Positions 9,312 to 19,696 are shown, counted from the stretch's first letter. The stretch is DNA of 64,000 bases from Levilactobacillus brevis ATCC 14869 = DSM 20054 (GCF_001433855.1 NZ_AZCP01000001.1:354347-418346), one strand, 5' to 3'. The notes: generated from the sequence alone by a model not told the origin. A program made the numbers and translations.

Positions 9312-10247
9312 TTGGATCGGGCGATTACAGCTTTTATGACGTATCTCAGTGGTGAACGCCAGTACTCTGCGGAAACGGTTAAAGCTTACCATGAAGATTT
9401 AAGTGAGTTTGTCCAGTTCTTAGCCGATAATGGTGGCGAGAAACCCTGGACAGCCATCGATCAATTGGATGTTGAGGTTTATCTGAGCGACCTGTATGAT
9501 CGGCACTATGCGCGAACCACGATTGCGCGGAAGCTATCGACATTACGGTCACTGTATAGTTTTCTCATGAGTAATGGGCAGGCACAAGATGATCCCTTTG
9601 CCTATGTACAGCTCAAACGTCATCAGAATCATTTACCCCGTTTCTTCTACGAACGGGAAATGACGGCCCTGTTTACCGCAGCCGCGGCTAATCCGAATGA
9701 ACAGCTTGCCACGCGAGATACCGCGTTGTTAGAAGTTCTTTATGGCACCGGTATCCGGGTGAGTGAGTGCGTTAACTTGGCCCTGTCGGAGATTGACTTT
9801 GACGGCCGGATCATGTTGATTCATGGGAAGGGCAATAAGGAACGCTACGTCCCGTTTGGCCACTACGCCAGCGATGCGTTGCAAACTTATTTTGACACTG
9901 CACGAACCCCATTGATGGCGCAGTACCAGCAAGATCACCCCTACGTGTTCATCAATCACCGAGGACAACAACTCACGTCCGCCGGTGTGACGTACCTGTT
10001 AAATCAAATAATCAAGCGTAGTACGCTAACAACGGATATTCATCCCCATATGTTGCGGCATACGTTTGCGACTCATTTACTAAATCGCGGGGCTGATTTA
10101 CGCTCGGTGCAGGAACTATTAGGCCACAGTAGTCTATCAACCACCCAGATTTATACCCACGTGACGCGCGAACACTTACAACGAGATTATCGTCAATTCT
10201 TTCCGCGAGCAACGTCAGAACACACATCATCAAAGGAGACGGATTAA
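9312..10247 (+). CDS. xerC: Tyrosine recombinase XerC
   Basis: Site-specific recombinase that, with XerD, resolves chromosome dimers at dif. Active-site residues are all present: Arg149 (GTGIRVSE), Lys173 (GKGNKER), His246 and Arg249 (HMLRH), His272 (LGHSS) and Tyr281 (TQIYTHV). The start is TTG at 9312, with GGAGGGGG a few bases upstream; this removes a spurious extension to 9279. 311 aa. It is followed after 3 bases by hslV, the standard Firmicute order xerC-hslV-hslU. A dif candidate lies at 23067. Confidence 0.93.
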   Translation: MDRAITAFMTYLSGERQYSAETVKAYHEDLSEFVQFLADNGGEKPWTAIDQLDVEVYLSDLYDRHYARTTIARKLSTLRSLYSFLMSNGQAQDDPFAYVQLKRHQNHLPRFFYEREMTALFTAAAANPNEQLATRDTALLEVLYGTGIRVSECVNLALSEIDFDGRIMLIHGKGNKERYVPFGHYASDALQTYFDTARTPLMAQYQQDHPYVFINHRGQQLTSAGVTYLLNQIIKRSTLTTDIHPHMLRHTFATHLLNRGADLRSVQELLGHSSLSTTQIYTHVTREHLQRDYRQFFPRATSEHTSSKETD

Positions 10248-10250
10248 ATC

Positions 10251-10793
10251 ATGCCAGTAAAATTTGAAGCAACGACCATCTGTGCTGTCCGGCACAACGG
10301 TCACAATGCTATGGCCGGCGACGGTCAAGTAACCATGGGTGAAAAAGTTATTATGAAGGGGACGGCCCACAAGATTCGCCGGATCTACAACAATCAAGTT
10401 GTCGTTGGCTTTGCCGGCAGCGTGGCCGACGCCTTTAACCTAGAAGAAAAGTTTGAAGCCCAACTTAATGAATACAGTGGTAATTTACAACGAGCAGCGG
10501 TTGAACTCGCTAAGCAATGGCGTTCCGACCAGGCTTTGCAAAAGCTGGAAGCCTTACTCATTGTGATGGATAAGGATGAAATGCTATTGGTTTCCGGTTC
10601 AGGTGAAGTCATTGCACCAGACGACGACATCTTAGCCATTGGATCTGGTGGTAACTTTGCCTTAGCTGCAGCAACGGCACTTCATCACCACGTCACGGAT
10701 ATGAGCGCTAAGGAAATTGCCGAAAGTGCCATCCATATTGCCGGTGGCATTGATATCTTTACCAACGAAAATGTTATTTCAGAAGAACTTTAA
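10251..10793 (+). CDS. hslV: ATP-dependent protease subunit HslV (ClpQ)
   Basis: Proteolytic core of the HslUV two-component protease. The segments GDGQVTMG and [10 protein letters not shown] are family signatures. The active N-terminal residue normally follows Met1 directly. Here the sequence starts [17 protein letters not shown], so a seven-residue leader precedes the expected nucleophile Thr8 (ATT). Bacillus HslV (ClpQ/CodW) also carries an N-terminal extension. 180 aa. Its stop codon precedes the hslU start by only a few bases. Confidence 0.93.
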   Translation: MPVKFEATTICAVRHNGHNAMAGDGQVTMGEKVIMKGTAHKIRRIYNNQVVVGFAGSVADAFNLEEKFEAQLNEYSGNLQRAAVELAKQWRSDQALQKLEALLIVMDKDEMLLVSGSGEVIAPDDDILAIGSGGNFALAAATALHHHVTDMSAKEIAESAIHIAGGIDIFTNENVISEEL

Positions 10794-10810
10794 TGAACGG
10801 GGGATTTACC

Positions 10811-12223
10811 GTGGACGCAATTGATAAAACACCAAAAGAAATTGTCGGCTTATTAGACCAATATGTGATTGGCCAAGATGAAGCCAAAAAGGCGATTGCC
10901 ATTGCCTTACGTAACCGTTACCGGCGGATGCAACTTGATCCCGCCATGCAAGAAGAGATTTCACCTAAGAACATGTTAATGATTGGACCGACCGGGGTCG
11001 GGAAAACTGAAATTGCTCGGCGATTGGCCAAGATCGTCCACGCACCTTTCACAAAGGTTGAAGCTAGTAAGTTCACGGAGGTCGGCTATGTCGGTCGTGA
11101 CGTCGAATCAATGGTCCGTGACCTAGTCGAAGTCTCCGTTAGCATGCAAAAGCAAGATCAATTTAAAAATGTTCGGGCTGATGCGACCCAAGCGGCCAAT
11201 AAGCGTTTGGTCAAGCTACTCGCACCAGCCAAGAAAAAAGAAAATAAGAACAACAATGATTTTGCCAATATGATGAATATGTTTACCCAGATGCAAAACG
11301 GGCAAACACCGACGGCACCAAATGATCAAGAGGAAGTCACCGATGAGATTCGTAATGAACGCTTATCGCTGACGGAACAGCTGAATCAGGGATTACTCGA
11401 AAACCACATGGTGGAAATCGAGATGGATGATCCCCAACAAGCTAATGCGACAGATAACAACATGCTGGGCCAAATGGGCATCGACCTAAATGACACGTTA
11501 GGGTCCATCATGCCGAAGAAGCGGATCAAACGAACGGTAACGGTTGCCGAAGCTCGTGAGATTCTGGTGGCTGAGGAATCCGAAAAGTTGGTCAACAACG
11601 CTGATATCAATCATGATGCGATTAAGCGGGCCGAGAATACGGGGATTATCTTCCTGGATGAAATTGATAAGATTGCCAAGGGCAGTAGCCAAAATAGTGG
11701 TGACGTCTCCCGCGAAGGGGTTCAACGCGATATTTTACCAATCGTAGAAGGTACCCAGGTTAAGACCAAGTATGGGACCATCGATACGGATCACATTCTC
11801 TTCATCGCAGCTGGTGCTTTTGCCGAGTCTAAGCCAAGTGATCTGATTGCGGAATTGCAAGGTCGTTTCCCAATTCGTGTAGAACTCAACGATCTTAGCA
11901 AGGCCGACTTCGTTCGCATCTTAACGGAACCCAACAACGCTTTGATCAAGCAATACATTGCGCTGATTGGGACCGATAATGTGAAGGTAACCTTTACCAT
12001 GGAAGCCATCGAAGGAATTGCGGAATTAGCCTTTGAGCTAAACCATGAAAACCAAAACATTGGTGCTCGTCGATTACAAACGGTCTTAGAAAAATTGTTG
12101 GAAGACCTCTTATACGAGGGACCAGACATGGGGACCGGGGATGTCACGATCACCGAAAGCTATGTTAATGATAAAATCGGTGATATCGTCCAAAACAAGG
12201 ACCTATCACGATATATTCTGTAA
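10811..12223 (+). CDS. hslU: ATP-dependent protease ATPase subunit HslU (ClpY)
   Basis: AAA+ unfoldase that feeds HslV. Features: KEIVGLLDQYVIGQ near the start, Walker A GPTGVGKTE, pore loop GYVGRD, an I-domain insertion rich in Asn and Gln, Walker B IIFLDEIDKIAKG, and a C-terminal sensor-2 region with GARRLQTVLE. The start is GTG at 10811, with GGGGGA seven bases upstream. An ATG at 10793 overlapping the hslV stop would add MNGGFT and is less likely. About 470 aa. Confidence 0.93.
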   Translation: MDAIDKTPKEIVGLLDQYVIGQDEAKKAIAIALRNRYRRMQLDPAMQEEISPKNMLMIGPTGVGKTEIARRLAKIVHAPFTKVEASKFTEVGYVGRDVESMVRDLVEVSVSMQKQDQFKNVRADATQAANKRLVKLLAPAKKKENKNNNDFANMMNMFTQMQNGQTPTAPNDQEEVTDEIRNERLSLTEQLNQGLLENHMVEIEMDDPQQANATDNNMLGQMGIDLNDTLGSIMPKKRIKRTVTVAEAREILVAEESEKLVNNADINHDAIKRAENTGIIFLDEIDKIAKGSSQNSGDVSREGVQRDILPIVEGTQVKTKYGTIDTDHILFIAAGAFAESKPSDLIAELQGRFPIRVELNDLSKADFVRILTEPNNALIKQYIALIGTDNVKVTFTMEAIEGIAELAFELNHENQNIGARRLQTVLEKLLEDLLYEGPDMGTGDVTITESYVNDKIGDIVQNKDLSRYIL

Positions 12224-12229
12224 TTTTTT

Positions 12230-12260
12230 AAGGACCAAGACACGTTTGTCTTGGTCCTTT
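12230..12260 (+). terminator. Terminator after xerC-hslVU
   Basis: AAGGACCAAGACA pairs with TGTCTTGGTCCTT, followed by TTTT. Confidence 0.88.
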
Positions 12261-12320
12261 TGTGTAGATGGCGTATGATAGTAGATGAATGCTCTATACC
12301 AATTGTGCAGGAGGAATTAG

Positions 12321-13193
12321 ATGCTCACCCTTAAGAATGACTATCTGACCGTTAAAATCAATCCACTTGGCGCCGAGTTAACCAGTGTGGTCGATAATGA
12401 AACACAACTCGAATATATGTGGCAAGCTGACAAAGCCTACTGGGGACGGCATGCGCCGATCCTGTTTCCAATTGTGGGCCGTCTACAAGACAATCAATAC
12501 CGATTAGGCGAAACGACCTATCACATGACCCAACACGGGTTCGCTCGTGACCGTGAATTTACGGTCATCGATCAGACCCCAACGCAAGTGACACTGGAAT
12601 TAACGGCTGATGACCAAAGTTGGGCCTTGTTTCCAGCAGACTTCACGTTAACGGTGACGTTTGAACTCATTGACCATCAATTACGCTTCTCAGCGGATGT
12701 CTTTAATCCAGCAACCACCACGCTGCCATTTTCTATCGGCGCACATCCGGGATTCAATGTGCCGTTAGGGGATGCCTTAGCGGACTTCACGGATTATCAA
12801 GTGACCGTTTCACCGAAAAAGACGTATCAGCGCGTGCCACTGGTTGGTCCTTATAGTGACAGCCAGCATACTGAGCCACTCGATCTGACCCAACCATTAG
12901 GACTAGATCACGGGTTATTTGCCCATGACGCGCAAGTCCTGACCCTTGATAGCGAGACGACCGTCATGTTAAGTACGCCAACTAATGACCACGGGGTAGC
13001 ACTAACAACCACGGCGCCTTACTTGGGAATTTGGTCACCTTATCCCAAACAAGCTCCCTTTGTTTGTTTAGAACCTTGGTGGGGATTAGCTGATGATGTC
13101 CAGGCCACCGGTGAGTTGACGACCAAGGTCGCCATTCATCATCTGGCAGCGCAACAACATTTCCAAGCTGCCTATCAAGTGACTTATTTTTAA
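12321..13193 (+). CDS. Aldose 1-epimerase family protein (LacX-like mutarotase)
   Basis: Predicted mutarotase that interconverts alpha and beta anomers of an aldose or sugar phosphate. The galactose-mutarotase-like beta-sandwich is recognisable from NPLGAELTSV, WGRHAPILFPIVGRL, MTQHGFARDREF and SIGAHPGFNVPL. 290 aa, as in LacX-type proteins. The ATG has AGGAGG upstream. It is monocistronic between two terminators. The exact sugar is not evident. Confidence 0.85.
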   Translation: MLTLKNDYLTVKINPLGAELTSVVDNETQLEYMWQADKAYWGRHAPILFPIVGRLQDNQYRLGETTYHMTQHGFARDREFTVIDQTPTQVTLELTADDQSWALFPADFTLTVTFELIDHQLRFSADVFNPATTTLPFSIGAHPGFNVPLGDALADFTDYQVTVSPKKTYQRVPLVGPYSDSQHTEPLDLTQPLGLDHGLFAHDAQVLTLDSETTVMLSTPTNDHGVALTTTAPYLGIWSPYPKQAPFVCLEPWWGLADDVQATGELTTKVAIHHLAAQQHFQAAYQVTYF

Positions 13194-13195
13194 AC

Positions 13196-13242
13196 AAAAA
13201 GGACCCATCCGACTCAGTAAACCAGTCGAATGGGTCCTTTTT
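13196..13242. terminator. Bidirectional terminator between mutarotase and plsY
   Basis: AAAAAGGACCCAT pairs with ATGGGTCCTTTTT, with an inner CGACT/AGTCG stem. It serves the two convergent genes. Confidence 0.9.
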
Positions 13243-13246
13243 CAGG

Positions 13247-13870
13247 TTATTTAGCTTGCCGGCGATGATAACCCCGGCCGAAAGGAACCATTGATTCAGT
13301 TCCTTGACGAATCCGTTGAATGTTACTGCGATGACGATAGAAGACAAAAACAGTCAAGACCAGCGCAATGCCGGTTAAGTACCAATCCTGAAACACTAAC
13401 GAGATCAGGGTAATCAAGGTAAAGGCAATCATGCTAGCAAGGCTGACTATGCTAGTCCAGTAGATTAAGCTGACCCACAAACCAGCGGCAATCACAAACA
13501 TAATGGGGTTATAGGCCAAGAGCATCCCCGCTGAGGTCGCGACGGCTTTGCCCCCCTTGAAGTGATCGAAGATGGAAACGGTGTGCCCTAAGACCGCAAA
13601 TAGTCCAAATAACAGGGGTGTCGCCGTTCCCAAGACCGTCTGAACGTGAAACACTATTGGCAATAACGTCGCCACTGATCCTTTAGCGATGTCCAGCACC
13701 ATCACAATGGTTCCCGCATAGGGGCCTAAGACCCGATAAGTATTCGTTGTGCCAATATTTCCAGACCCCGCCTGACGGATATCCGTTTGAAAAAAGGCTT
13801 TACCAACCCAGACGCCATTAGGAATCGCTCCGAGAAGGTAGGCCACGATGAGTAAACCAATCAATTTCAC
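13247..13870 (-). CDS. plsY: Glycerol-3-phosphate acyltransferase PlsY
   Basis: Membrane acyltransferase that adds a fatty acyl group from acyl-phosphate to glycerol-3-phosphate, the first step of phospholipid synthesis. Signatures: LLGAIPNGVWVGK, the glycine loop RQAGSGNIGTTNTYRVLG and HTVSIFDHFKGGKAVATSAG. At least five membrane helices. The start is GTG at 13870, with GGAGG eight bases upstream (about 207 aa). Divergent from parE, a conserved Firmicute pairing. It is one of the few - strand genes in the left half. Confidence 0.93.
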   Translation of the reverse strand: MKLIGLLIVAYLLGAIPNGVWVGKAFFQTDIRQAGSGNIGTTNTYRVLGPYAGTIVMVLDIAKGSVATLLPIVFHVQTVLGTATPLLFGLFAVLGHTVSIFDHFKGGKAVATSAGMLLAYNPIMFVIAAGLWVSLIYWTSIVSLASMIAFTLITLISLVFQDWYLTGIALVLTVFVFYRHRSNIQRIRQGTESMVPFGRGYHRRQAK

Positions 13871-14130
13871 AAGTTTTCCTCCGCTCTGAACTGCGATGAC
13901 GACCGCCAATCAGGTAATCGTTACCGCTAAGCTGATTTATATTCTAGCATGTTTTCACGAGAACGCCAATATTCTATGGAATCTCTAGCCAGTTTTTAGT
14001 TTCCTGTGGTATGATTATGAAGTTATTGAATACCTCTGCCTAGCCGTTTAGTCCGTTTATTTGAACATACGTTCGGTTAGGGGTAAACTACCAGTATCAT
14101 CTAAAAAAGTAAAGTAAAGGGGATTTACGC

Positions 14131-16098
14131 ATGGCGAAAGCAAAACCAAAATATGACGATTCCTCCATTCAGGTTTTGGAGGGATTGGAAGCTGTCCGTA
14201 AACGTCCAGGTATGTACATCGGCTCAACTGACGGCCGGGGCCTGCACCACTTGGTCTATGAAATTGTTGATAACGCCGTTGATGAAGCATTGGCGGGTTA
14301 TGGCAAGGAAATTAATGTCACGATCCATCAGGACAATAGCATCACAGTTGTTGATCACGGTCGGGGGATGCCAGTGGGGATGCATGCCTCAGGGATTCCA
14401 ACACCCGAAGTTATTTTAACAGTGCTACACGCCGGAGGAAAGTTCGGCCAAGGTGGCTACAAAACATCCGGTGGACTCCACGGGGTGGGGGCTTCTGTCG
14501 TGAACGCCTTGTCTAGTTCATTAACGGTGACCATTGTCCGTGACGGCGTTCGTTATCAGGAAAAGTTTGCTAAGGGCGGTCATCCACAGGGCACTTTAAA
14601 GAAATTGGGTAATACGCGTGCTCACAACGGAACGACCATTGACTTTAAGCCCGATAGCCAAATCTTTACCACAACTGTTTATAACTTCGGCACCCTAGCG
14701 GAACGGTTACGTGAATCTGCCTTCTTATTGAAAGGCGTCAAGATTACCCTAACGGATGAACGCGAGGGGCAAGAACGCACCGAAGAATACCATTTCGAAT
14801 CCGGAATCAAAGAATTCGTCAGTTACCTGAACGAAGATAAAGACACGTTAGGTGACATCATGTACTTTGATGGCAGTAAAGATGGCATTGAAGTAGAAGT
14901 GGCCGCGCAATACAACGATGGCTACACTGAAAACCTATTATCATTCGTGAACAACGTGCGGACCAAGGATGGCGGGTCACATGAGGCCGGCATGCGTAGC
15001 GGCTGGACCAAAGCCTTTAATGAATATGCCCGTAAAGTTGGCCTGCTCAAAGAACGCGACAAGAACCTCGAAGGGACCGATGTCCGTGAAGGGTTATCTG
15101 CCGTCATTTCGTTGCGGGTACCCGAAGACCTATTACAGTTTGAAGGGCAAACCAAAGAAAAGCTGGGCACGCCTGAAGCACGAACGATTGTTGATAGCAT
15201 CATTAGTGAGCAATTAGGCTACTATTTGATGGAAAATGGCGACTTTGGCAAGATGTTAATCAAAAAGTCGACCCAGGCTCGCCAAGCACGTGAGGCGGCT
15301 CGTAAGGCCCGTGATGAAAGTCGTAATGGCAAACGGCATAAGAAACATGAACGGTTGTTATCGGGAAAACTAACCCCTGCCCAATCAAAGAACGCTGCTA
15401 AGAATGAACTCTTCTTAGTCGAGGGGGATTCCGCCGGTGGTTCAGCCAAGCAGGGGCGTAACCGAAAGTTCCAAGCTATCCTGCCATTACGGGGGAAAGT
15501 CCTAAATACCGAAAAGGCCAAGTTGCCCGATATCATGAAAAATGAAGAAATTAGTACCATGATTTATACCATCGGTGCCGGTGTGGGAACTGAGTTTAAT
15601 ATCGAAGACGCCAATTACGATAAGATTATCATCATGACCGATGCGGATGATGATGGTGCTCATATCCAAATTCTTTTGTTGACGTTCTTCTACAAGTACA
15701 TGCGGCCCATGATCGATGCTGGGCGAATCTACATTGCACTACCGCCACTGTATCGGATTCAAAAGACTGGGAAGAAACCGACGATTGAATATGCTTGGAC
15801 GAATGATGAACTAAACGAAAAGACCAAGAAGATTGCGAATCACGGGTATCACTTACAGCGATTCAAGGGTCTGGGTGAAATGGACGCTGAACAACTCTGG
15901 GAAACGACCATGGATCCAGACAACCGCACACTTATCCGGGTCCAAATTGACGACGCAGCGCTAGCTGAACGCCGAGTGACAACTCTGATGGGCGATAAGG
16001 TTGAACCGCGCCGTAAGTGGATTGAAAGTAATGTACAATTTACCCTGGAAGATGACGATACCAGTTTGCTAGAAAACGATAAGACGTCAGACCAATAA
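14131..16098 (+). CDS. parE: DNA topoisomerase IV subunit B (ParE)
   Basis: ATPase subunit of topoisomerase IV, which unlinks daughter chromosomes. GHKL ATPase motifs: EIVDNAVDEALAGYG, DHGRGMPVGMH and GGLHGVGASVVNALS. Toprim motifs: EGDSAGGSAKQGRNR and DADDDGAHI. 655 aa. GGGG lies upstream of the ATG. It is followed 22 bases later by parC. ParE rather than GyrB is chosen because of the direct coupling to parC and plsY. Confidence 0.93.
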   Translation: MAKAKPKYDDSSIQVLEGLEAVRKRPGMYIGSTDGRGLHHLVYEIVDNAVDEALAGYGKEINVTIHQDNSITVVDHGRGMPVGMHASGIPTPEVILTVLHAGGKFGQGGYKTSGGLHGVGASVVNALSSSLTVTIVRDGVRYQEKFAKGGHPQGTLKKLGNTRAHNGTTIDFKPDSQIFTTTVYNFGTLAERLRESAFLLKGVKITLTDEREGQERTEEYHFESGIKEFVSYLNEDKDTLGDIMYFDGSKDGIEVEVAAQYNDGYTENLLSFVNNVRTKDGGSHEAGMRSGWTKAFNEYARKVGLLKERDKNLEGTDVREGLSAVISLRVPEDLLQFEGQTKEKLGTPEARTIVDSIISEQLGYYLMENGDFGKMLIKKSTQARQAREAARKARDESRNGKRHKKHERLLSGKLTPAQSKNAAKNELFLVEGDSAGGSAKQGRNRKFQAILPLRGKVLNTEKAKLPDIMKNEEISTMIYTIGAGVGTEFNIEDANYDKIIIMTDADDDGAHIQILLLTFFYKYMRPMIDAGRIYIALPPLYRIQKTGKKPTIEYAWTNDELNEKTKKIANHGYHLQRFKGLGEMDAEQLWETTMDPDNRTLIRVQIDDAALAERRVTTLMGDKVEPRRKWIESNVQFTLEDDDTSLLENDKTSDQ

Positions 16099-16120
16099 CC
16101 GGTGAAAGGAGTTAAATCTC

Positions 16121-18568
16121 GTGAGTGAAGGACAAAAGATTCAAGAACTTACTTTGGAAGAAGTCATGGGCGATCGCTTCGGTCGTTATTCCAAATCAAT
16201 CATTCAAGAGCGGGCGTTACCGGATATTCGGGATGGATTGAAACCCGTTCAACGGCGAATCTTATTTGCCATGAACAAGGACGGTAATACCTACGATAAG
16301 GGCTTCCGTAAATCAGCTAAGTCGGTCGGAAATGTCATGGGTAATTTTCACCCCCATGGTGACAGTTCCATTTATGAAGCGCTAACCCGGATGAGTCAGG
16401 ACTGGAAGGTCCGCGAACCACTCGTTGAAATGCATGGTAATAATGGGTCAATGGATGGTGACCCCGCAGCAGCTATGCGGTATACAGAAGCTCGGCTGAG
16501 TAAGCTAGCAGGAGAAATGCTACGCGACATCGACAAAGATACTGTCGAAATGGTCTTAAACTTCGATGATACGGAGTACGAGCCAACTGTCTTACCAGCG
16601 CGTTTTCCTAACTTATTAGTCAACGGTGCCACGGGAATTTCCGCCGGATATGCCACGGAAATTCCGCCGCATAATTTAGGTGAAGTCGTGGATGCCTTAA
16701 TCTACTTGCTGAGTCACCCTAAGGCAACGCTAGAAGAATTGATGTCCTTTGTTCAAGGACCCGATTTTCCAACCGGCGGGATCATTCAAGGGAAAGATGG
16801 CATTGTTAAGGCTTATGAGACTGGCCGGGGGCGGATTGTTGTTCGCTCGAAAACGGCCATCGAACCGTTACGGGGAAATAAGAGTCAAATTACCGTGACC
16901 GAAATTCCTTATGAAGTTAACAAGGCGCAACTGGTCAAAAAGATTGATGAAATTCGCTTGAATAAAAAAGTTGAAGGGTTAGCTGAAGTTCGGGATGAAA
17001 CCGATCGGGATGGTCTACGGATTGCGATTGAGCTAAAGCGGGATGCTGATGCGCAAGGGGTCTTAAACTACCTATTCAAAAATACCGAGCTACAGATCAC
17101 CTATAACTTTAATATGGTGGCGATTAATCATCAACGGCCTGAACACGTAGGCTTAAAGACCATTCTAAGTGCCTACTTGGAACACCAACGTAACGTGATT
17201 ACCAAGCGGACCGAATATAACTTACAAAAAGCCTTGGATCGGCAGCATATTGTTGTTGGTTTGATTAAAGCCTTGTCAATTTTGGATCAAGTTATTAAAA
17301 CCATCCGGGCTAGCAAGGACCGTCGGGATGCGCGTGATAACTTGGTTGAGGCCTATGACTTTTCTGAGAAACAGGCTGACGCCATTGTCGCCTTACAACT
17401 GTATCGGTTGACTAACACCGATGTTACGCAGTTAGAGGCAGAATCCGCCAAGCTTTCCGCGGAAATTGAGCAGGATCATAAAATTTTGGCTGAACCCAAA
17501 ACTTTAAACAGTGTCTTGCGCCAGGAACTCAAGGCAGTGGCCAAAGACTATCGCAATCCCCGTCGGACAGAAATTCAAGATGAGATTGAAGACTTGAAGA
17601 TTAAGACCACGGTGACGGTTGCTGACGAAGATGTCGTGGTCTTGGTCAGTCACGACGGCTATCTTAAACGGTCTGGTGTGCGGTCATATACTGCTTCGGA
17701 CCCAACTGATAATGGCTTGAAAGATGGCGATTATCCTATCTTCATGCAAAAGCTTAGTACCTTGAATCACTTGATGATGTTTACCAGCAAGGGAAACTTG
17801 ATCTACCGGCCGGTTCATGAGATTAGTGATGTGAAGTGGAAAGAAACGGGTGAACATATTTCCCAAACGATTGGTTTAGCCGCGGATGAAGAAATTGTTG
17901 CCACCTTTGCTTTTAAGACACTCAAAGAACCCGGTCGTTTCCTGATCGCAACCAGTGATGGGTACATTAAGCAAACGGCCTTTGCTGATTTAACACCCGG
18001 TCGTACTTATAAGAGTCGTGCCGCCGTTTATGAAAAGCTTAAAACAGCGGAAGCTCGAGTCGTTGCGGTGAAGTATCTGACCGAACCTGTGGAACAGGGA
18101 ATCCTGCTTATTTCTAAGAACGGGTATGCGCTACGCTACCCAGTCGATGAAGTATCGGTCAATGGTGCCCGAACCACGGGGGTTCGCTCAATGGATCTGC
18201 GTGACGATGACGAGGTCGTTAATTTGGCCCTCGTTACCGACAATGAAACCATCGCGTTAATTACGCAACGTGGGGCCTTCAAACGCTTAGCGATGAAGGA
18301 ACTCTCTGTCACCAGTCGTGCGCGACGCGGAGTGATTGTGCTACGTGAACTGAAACGAGATCCGCATCGTATTGTTGACTTCATGACGATTCCAGCTGGC
18401 AATCCGCCATTGGAAATTATGACTAGTCGTGAACGGACACATGATGTTATGCCAACGGATCATCCCTTAAGCGGGCGGTATTCCAATGGCTCATTTGTCA
18501 TTGATACGGATGTTGAAGGACAGCCGCTACAGCTACGCGTTAAGCCAGCTGAATTAGTTCTAGATTAG
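16121..18568 (+). CDS. parC: DNA topoisomerase IV subunit A (ParC)
   Basis: DNA-cleaving subunit of topoisomerase IV. The catalytic Tyr is in AAAMRYTEARLSKLAGEM. The quinolone-determining region reads HPHGDSSIYEALTRMSQ, with the usual Ser and Glu intact. The C-terminal beta-pinwheel follows. 815 aa. The start is GTG with AAAGGAG upstream. It is co-transcribed with parE. Confidence 0.94.
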   Translation: MSEGQKIQELTLEEVMGDRFGRYSKSIIQERALPDIRDGLKPVQRRILFAMNKDGNTYDKGFRKSAKSVGNVMGNFHPHGDSSIYEALTRMSQDWKVREPLVEMHGNNGSMDGDPAAAMRYTEARLSKLAGEMLRDIDKDTVEMVLNFDDTEYEPTVLPARFPNLLVNGATGISAGYATEIPPHNLGEVVDALIYLLSHPKATLEELMSFVQGPDFPTGGIIQGKDGIVKAYETGRGRIVVRSKTAIEPLRGNKSQITVTEIPYEVNKAQLVKKIDEIRLNKKVEGLAEVRDETDRDGLRIAIELKRDADAQGVLNYLFKNTELQITYNFNMVAINHQRPEHVGLKTILSAYLEHQRNVITKRTEYNLQKALDRQHIVVGLIKALSILDQVIKTIRASKDRRDARDNLVEAYDFSEKQADAIVALQLYRLTNTDVTQLEAESAKLSAEIEQDHKILAEPKTLNSVLRQELKAVAKDYRNPRRTEIQDEIEDLKIKTTVTVADEDVVVLVSHDGYLKRSGVRSYTASDPTDNGLKDGDYPIFMQKLSTLNHLMMFTSKGNLIYRPVHEISDVKWKETGEHISQTIGLAADEEIVATFAFKTLKEPGRFLIATSDGYIKQTAFADLTPGRTYKSRAAVYEKLKTAEARVVAVKYLTEPVEQGILLISKNGYALRYPVDEVSVNGARTTGVRSMDLRDDDEVVNLALVTDNETIALITQRGAFKRLAMKELSVTSRARRGVIVLRELKRDPHRIVDFMTIPAGNPPLEIMTSRERTHDVMPTDHPLSGRYSNGSFVIDTDVEGQPLQLRVKPAELVLD

Positions 18569-18603
18569 GGGTTAACCAATCACCAATTTGTGAGGATAAA
18601 TCG

Positions 18604-18632
18604 TTGCGCTTTTACTGTAAACAGCCTATTAT
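18604..18632 (+). promoter_or_regulatory. Candidate promoter of LysR-ppaC
   Basis: TTGCGC (18604-18609), a 17-base spacer and TATTAT (18627-18632), between parC and the LysR gene. Confidence 0.5.
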
Positions 18633-18702
18633 AGAGTAATAGTAACCATTAGACCAGCCTCATTAACCCCATGTCTGACTAGTCATAAGGAGAACGAAGC
18701 GG

Positions 18703-19668
18703 ATGAAAACGAAACAGGAAAGTATCTTTTCTTCTAAAACTCTAACGTACTTTTTACAGTTGGCAGAAACGATGAATTATACGCAGGCTGCTCAGATTCT
18801 AGGAATTACGCAGCCCGCATTAACGCAACAAATTAAAAAGTTGGAACGGACCGTTGGCGCACCACTATTTTATTCGGTAGGTAAAAAGCTCCGCTTGTCA
18901 GATGCTGGTTATACCATGTTAGAAGCAACGCACCAAATCTATGGTATTCTCAATCAGGCGACTGATGAGATTCAGCAGTCGACAAGTGCGACCCAAGGTG
19001 AGATTAACATTGGGCTATTAGCTTCGGTTGAAGACGCGGTGTTTGAAGACTTCGCCATTGGCTTGTATCAAAGCAATCCTGATCTGAAGATTTCCTTTCA
19101 CATGTTGACGCGTAAGGAGATTTGGGAACGGTTGGAGAATAACAAAATTGATTTGGCCATCATGTATTTGCCAGATGATTCTATCAAGAATTGGAAACCC
19201 TACGAATCCAAAAAGATCATTTCCGATGATTTATTGTTCATTCACCATGATGAGCAATTGTCTAAGAAACGGCGAATTAAGTTTAAGGACACCACGAGCC
19301 AGCCATGGGCGATGTATCCAGAGGGCTACTACCTGGATCAAACGCTTCACGAAGCTTACAAGAACCAATTGGCTGACTTCCCACAAGGGGTTGCTAACTT
19401 TACCACGCCTAACCAGTTGCTTCATTTTTCAATGGAAACGCAGGTCTCAACGGCTCTGCCCAATTCATTTATGATTGGACAAGATAACTTGCCGAATACC
19501 TGGACGGCACATTTTGAACCCAATATTCGGTTTGATTTAGCCTTCGTCTTTCGTAAGGGCAAGGCAGAAATTCCGCGAATTAGCCTTTTCTTGGCACAGT
19601 TTGACCGGTATTTGCATACCGATGACTACATTTCGCGGCTCAAACAACTTCGGAACCAATTAAATTAA
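18703..19668 (+). CDS. LysR-family transcriptional regulator
   Basis: N-terminal winged helix-turn-helix TYFLQLAETMNYTQAAQIL followed by ITQPALTQQIKKLER, then a periplasmic-binding-like effector domain (QGEINIGLLASVEDAVFEDF onward). 321 aa. The ATG has AAGGAG ten bases upstream. It resembles the CynR/YbhD group only in general form. The next gene, ppaC, starts 28 bases later on the same strand, so the two may be co-transcribed. The effector is unknown. Confidence 0.88.
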   Translation: MKTKQESIFSSKTLTYFLQLAETMNYTQAAQILGITQPALTQQIKKLERTVGAPLFYSVGKKLRLSDAGYTMLEATHQIYGILNQATDEIQQSTSATQGEINIGLLASVEDAVFEDFAIGLYQSNPDLKISFHMLTRKEIWERLENNKIDLAIMYLPDDSIKNWKPYESKKIISDDLLFIHHDEQLSKKRRIKFKDTTSQPWAMYPEGYYLDQTLHEAYKNQLADFPQGVANFTTPNQLLHFSMETQVSTALPNSFMIGQDNLPNTWTAHFEPNIRFDLAFVFRKGKAEIPRISLFLAQFDRYLHTDDYISRLKQLRNQLN

Positions 19669-19696
19669 AACTATTTGATAAAGGAGTTTCTATCAC

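Noticed and set aside
11791-12153. 120-codon - frame
   Set aside because: Antisense shadow of hslU with Ser/Met-rich composition and no ribosome site.
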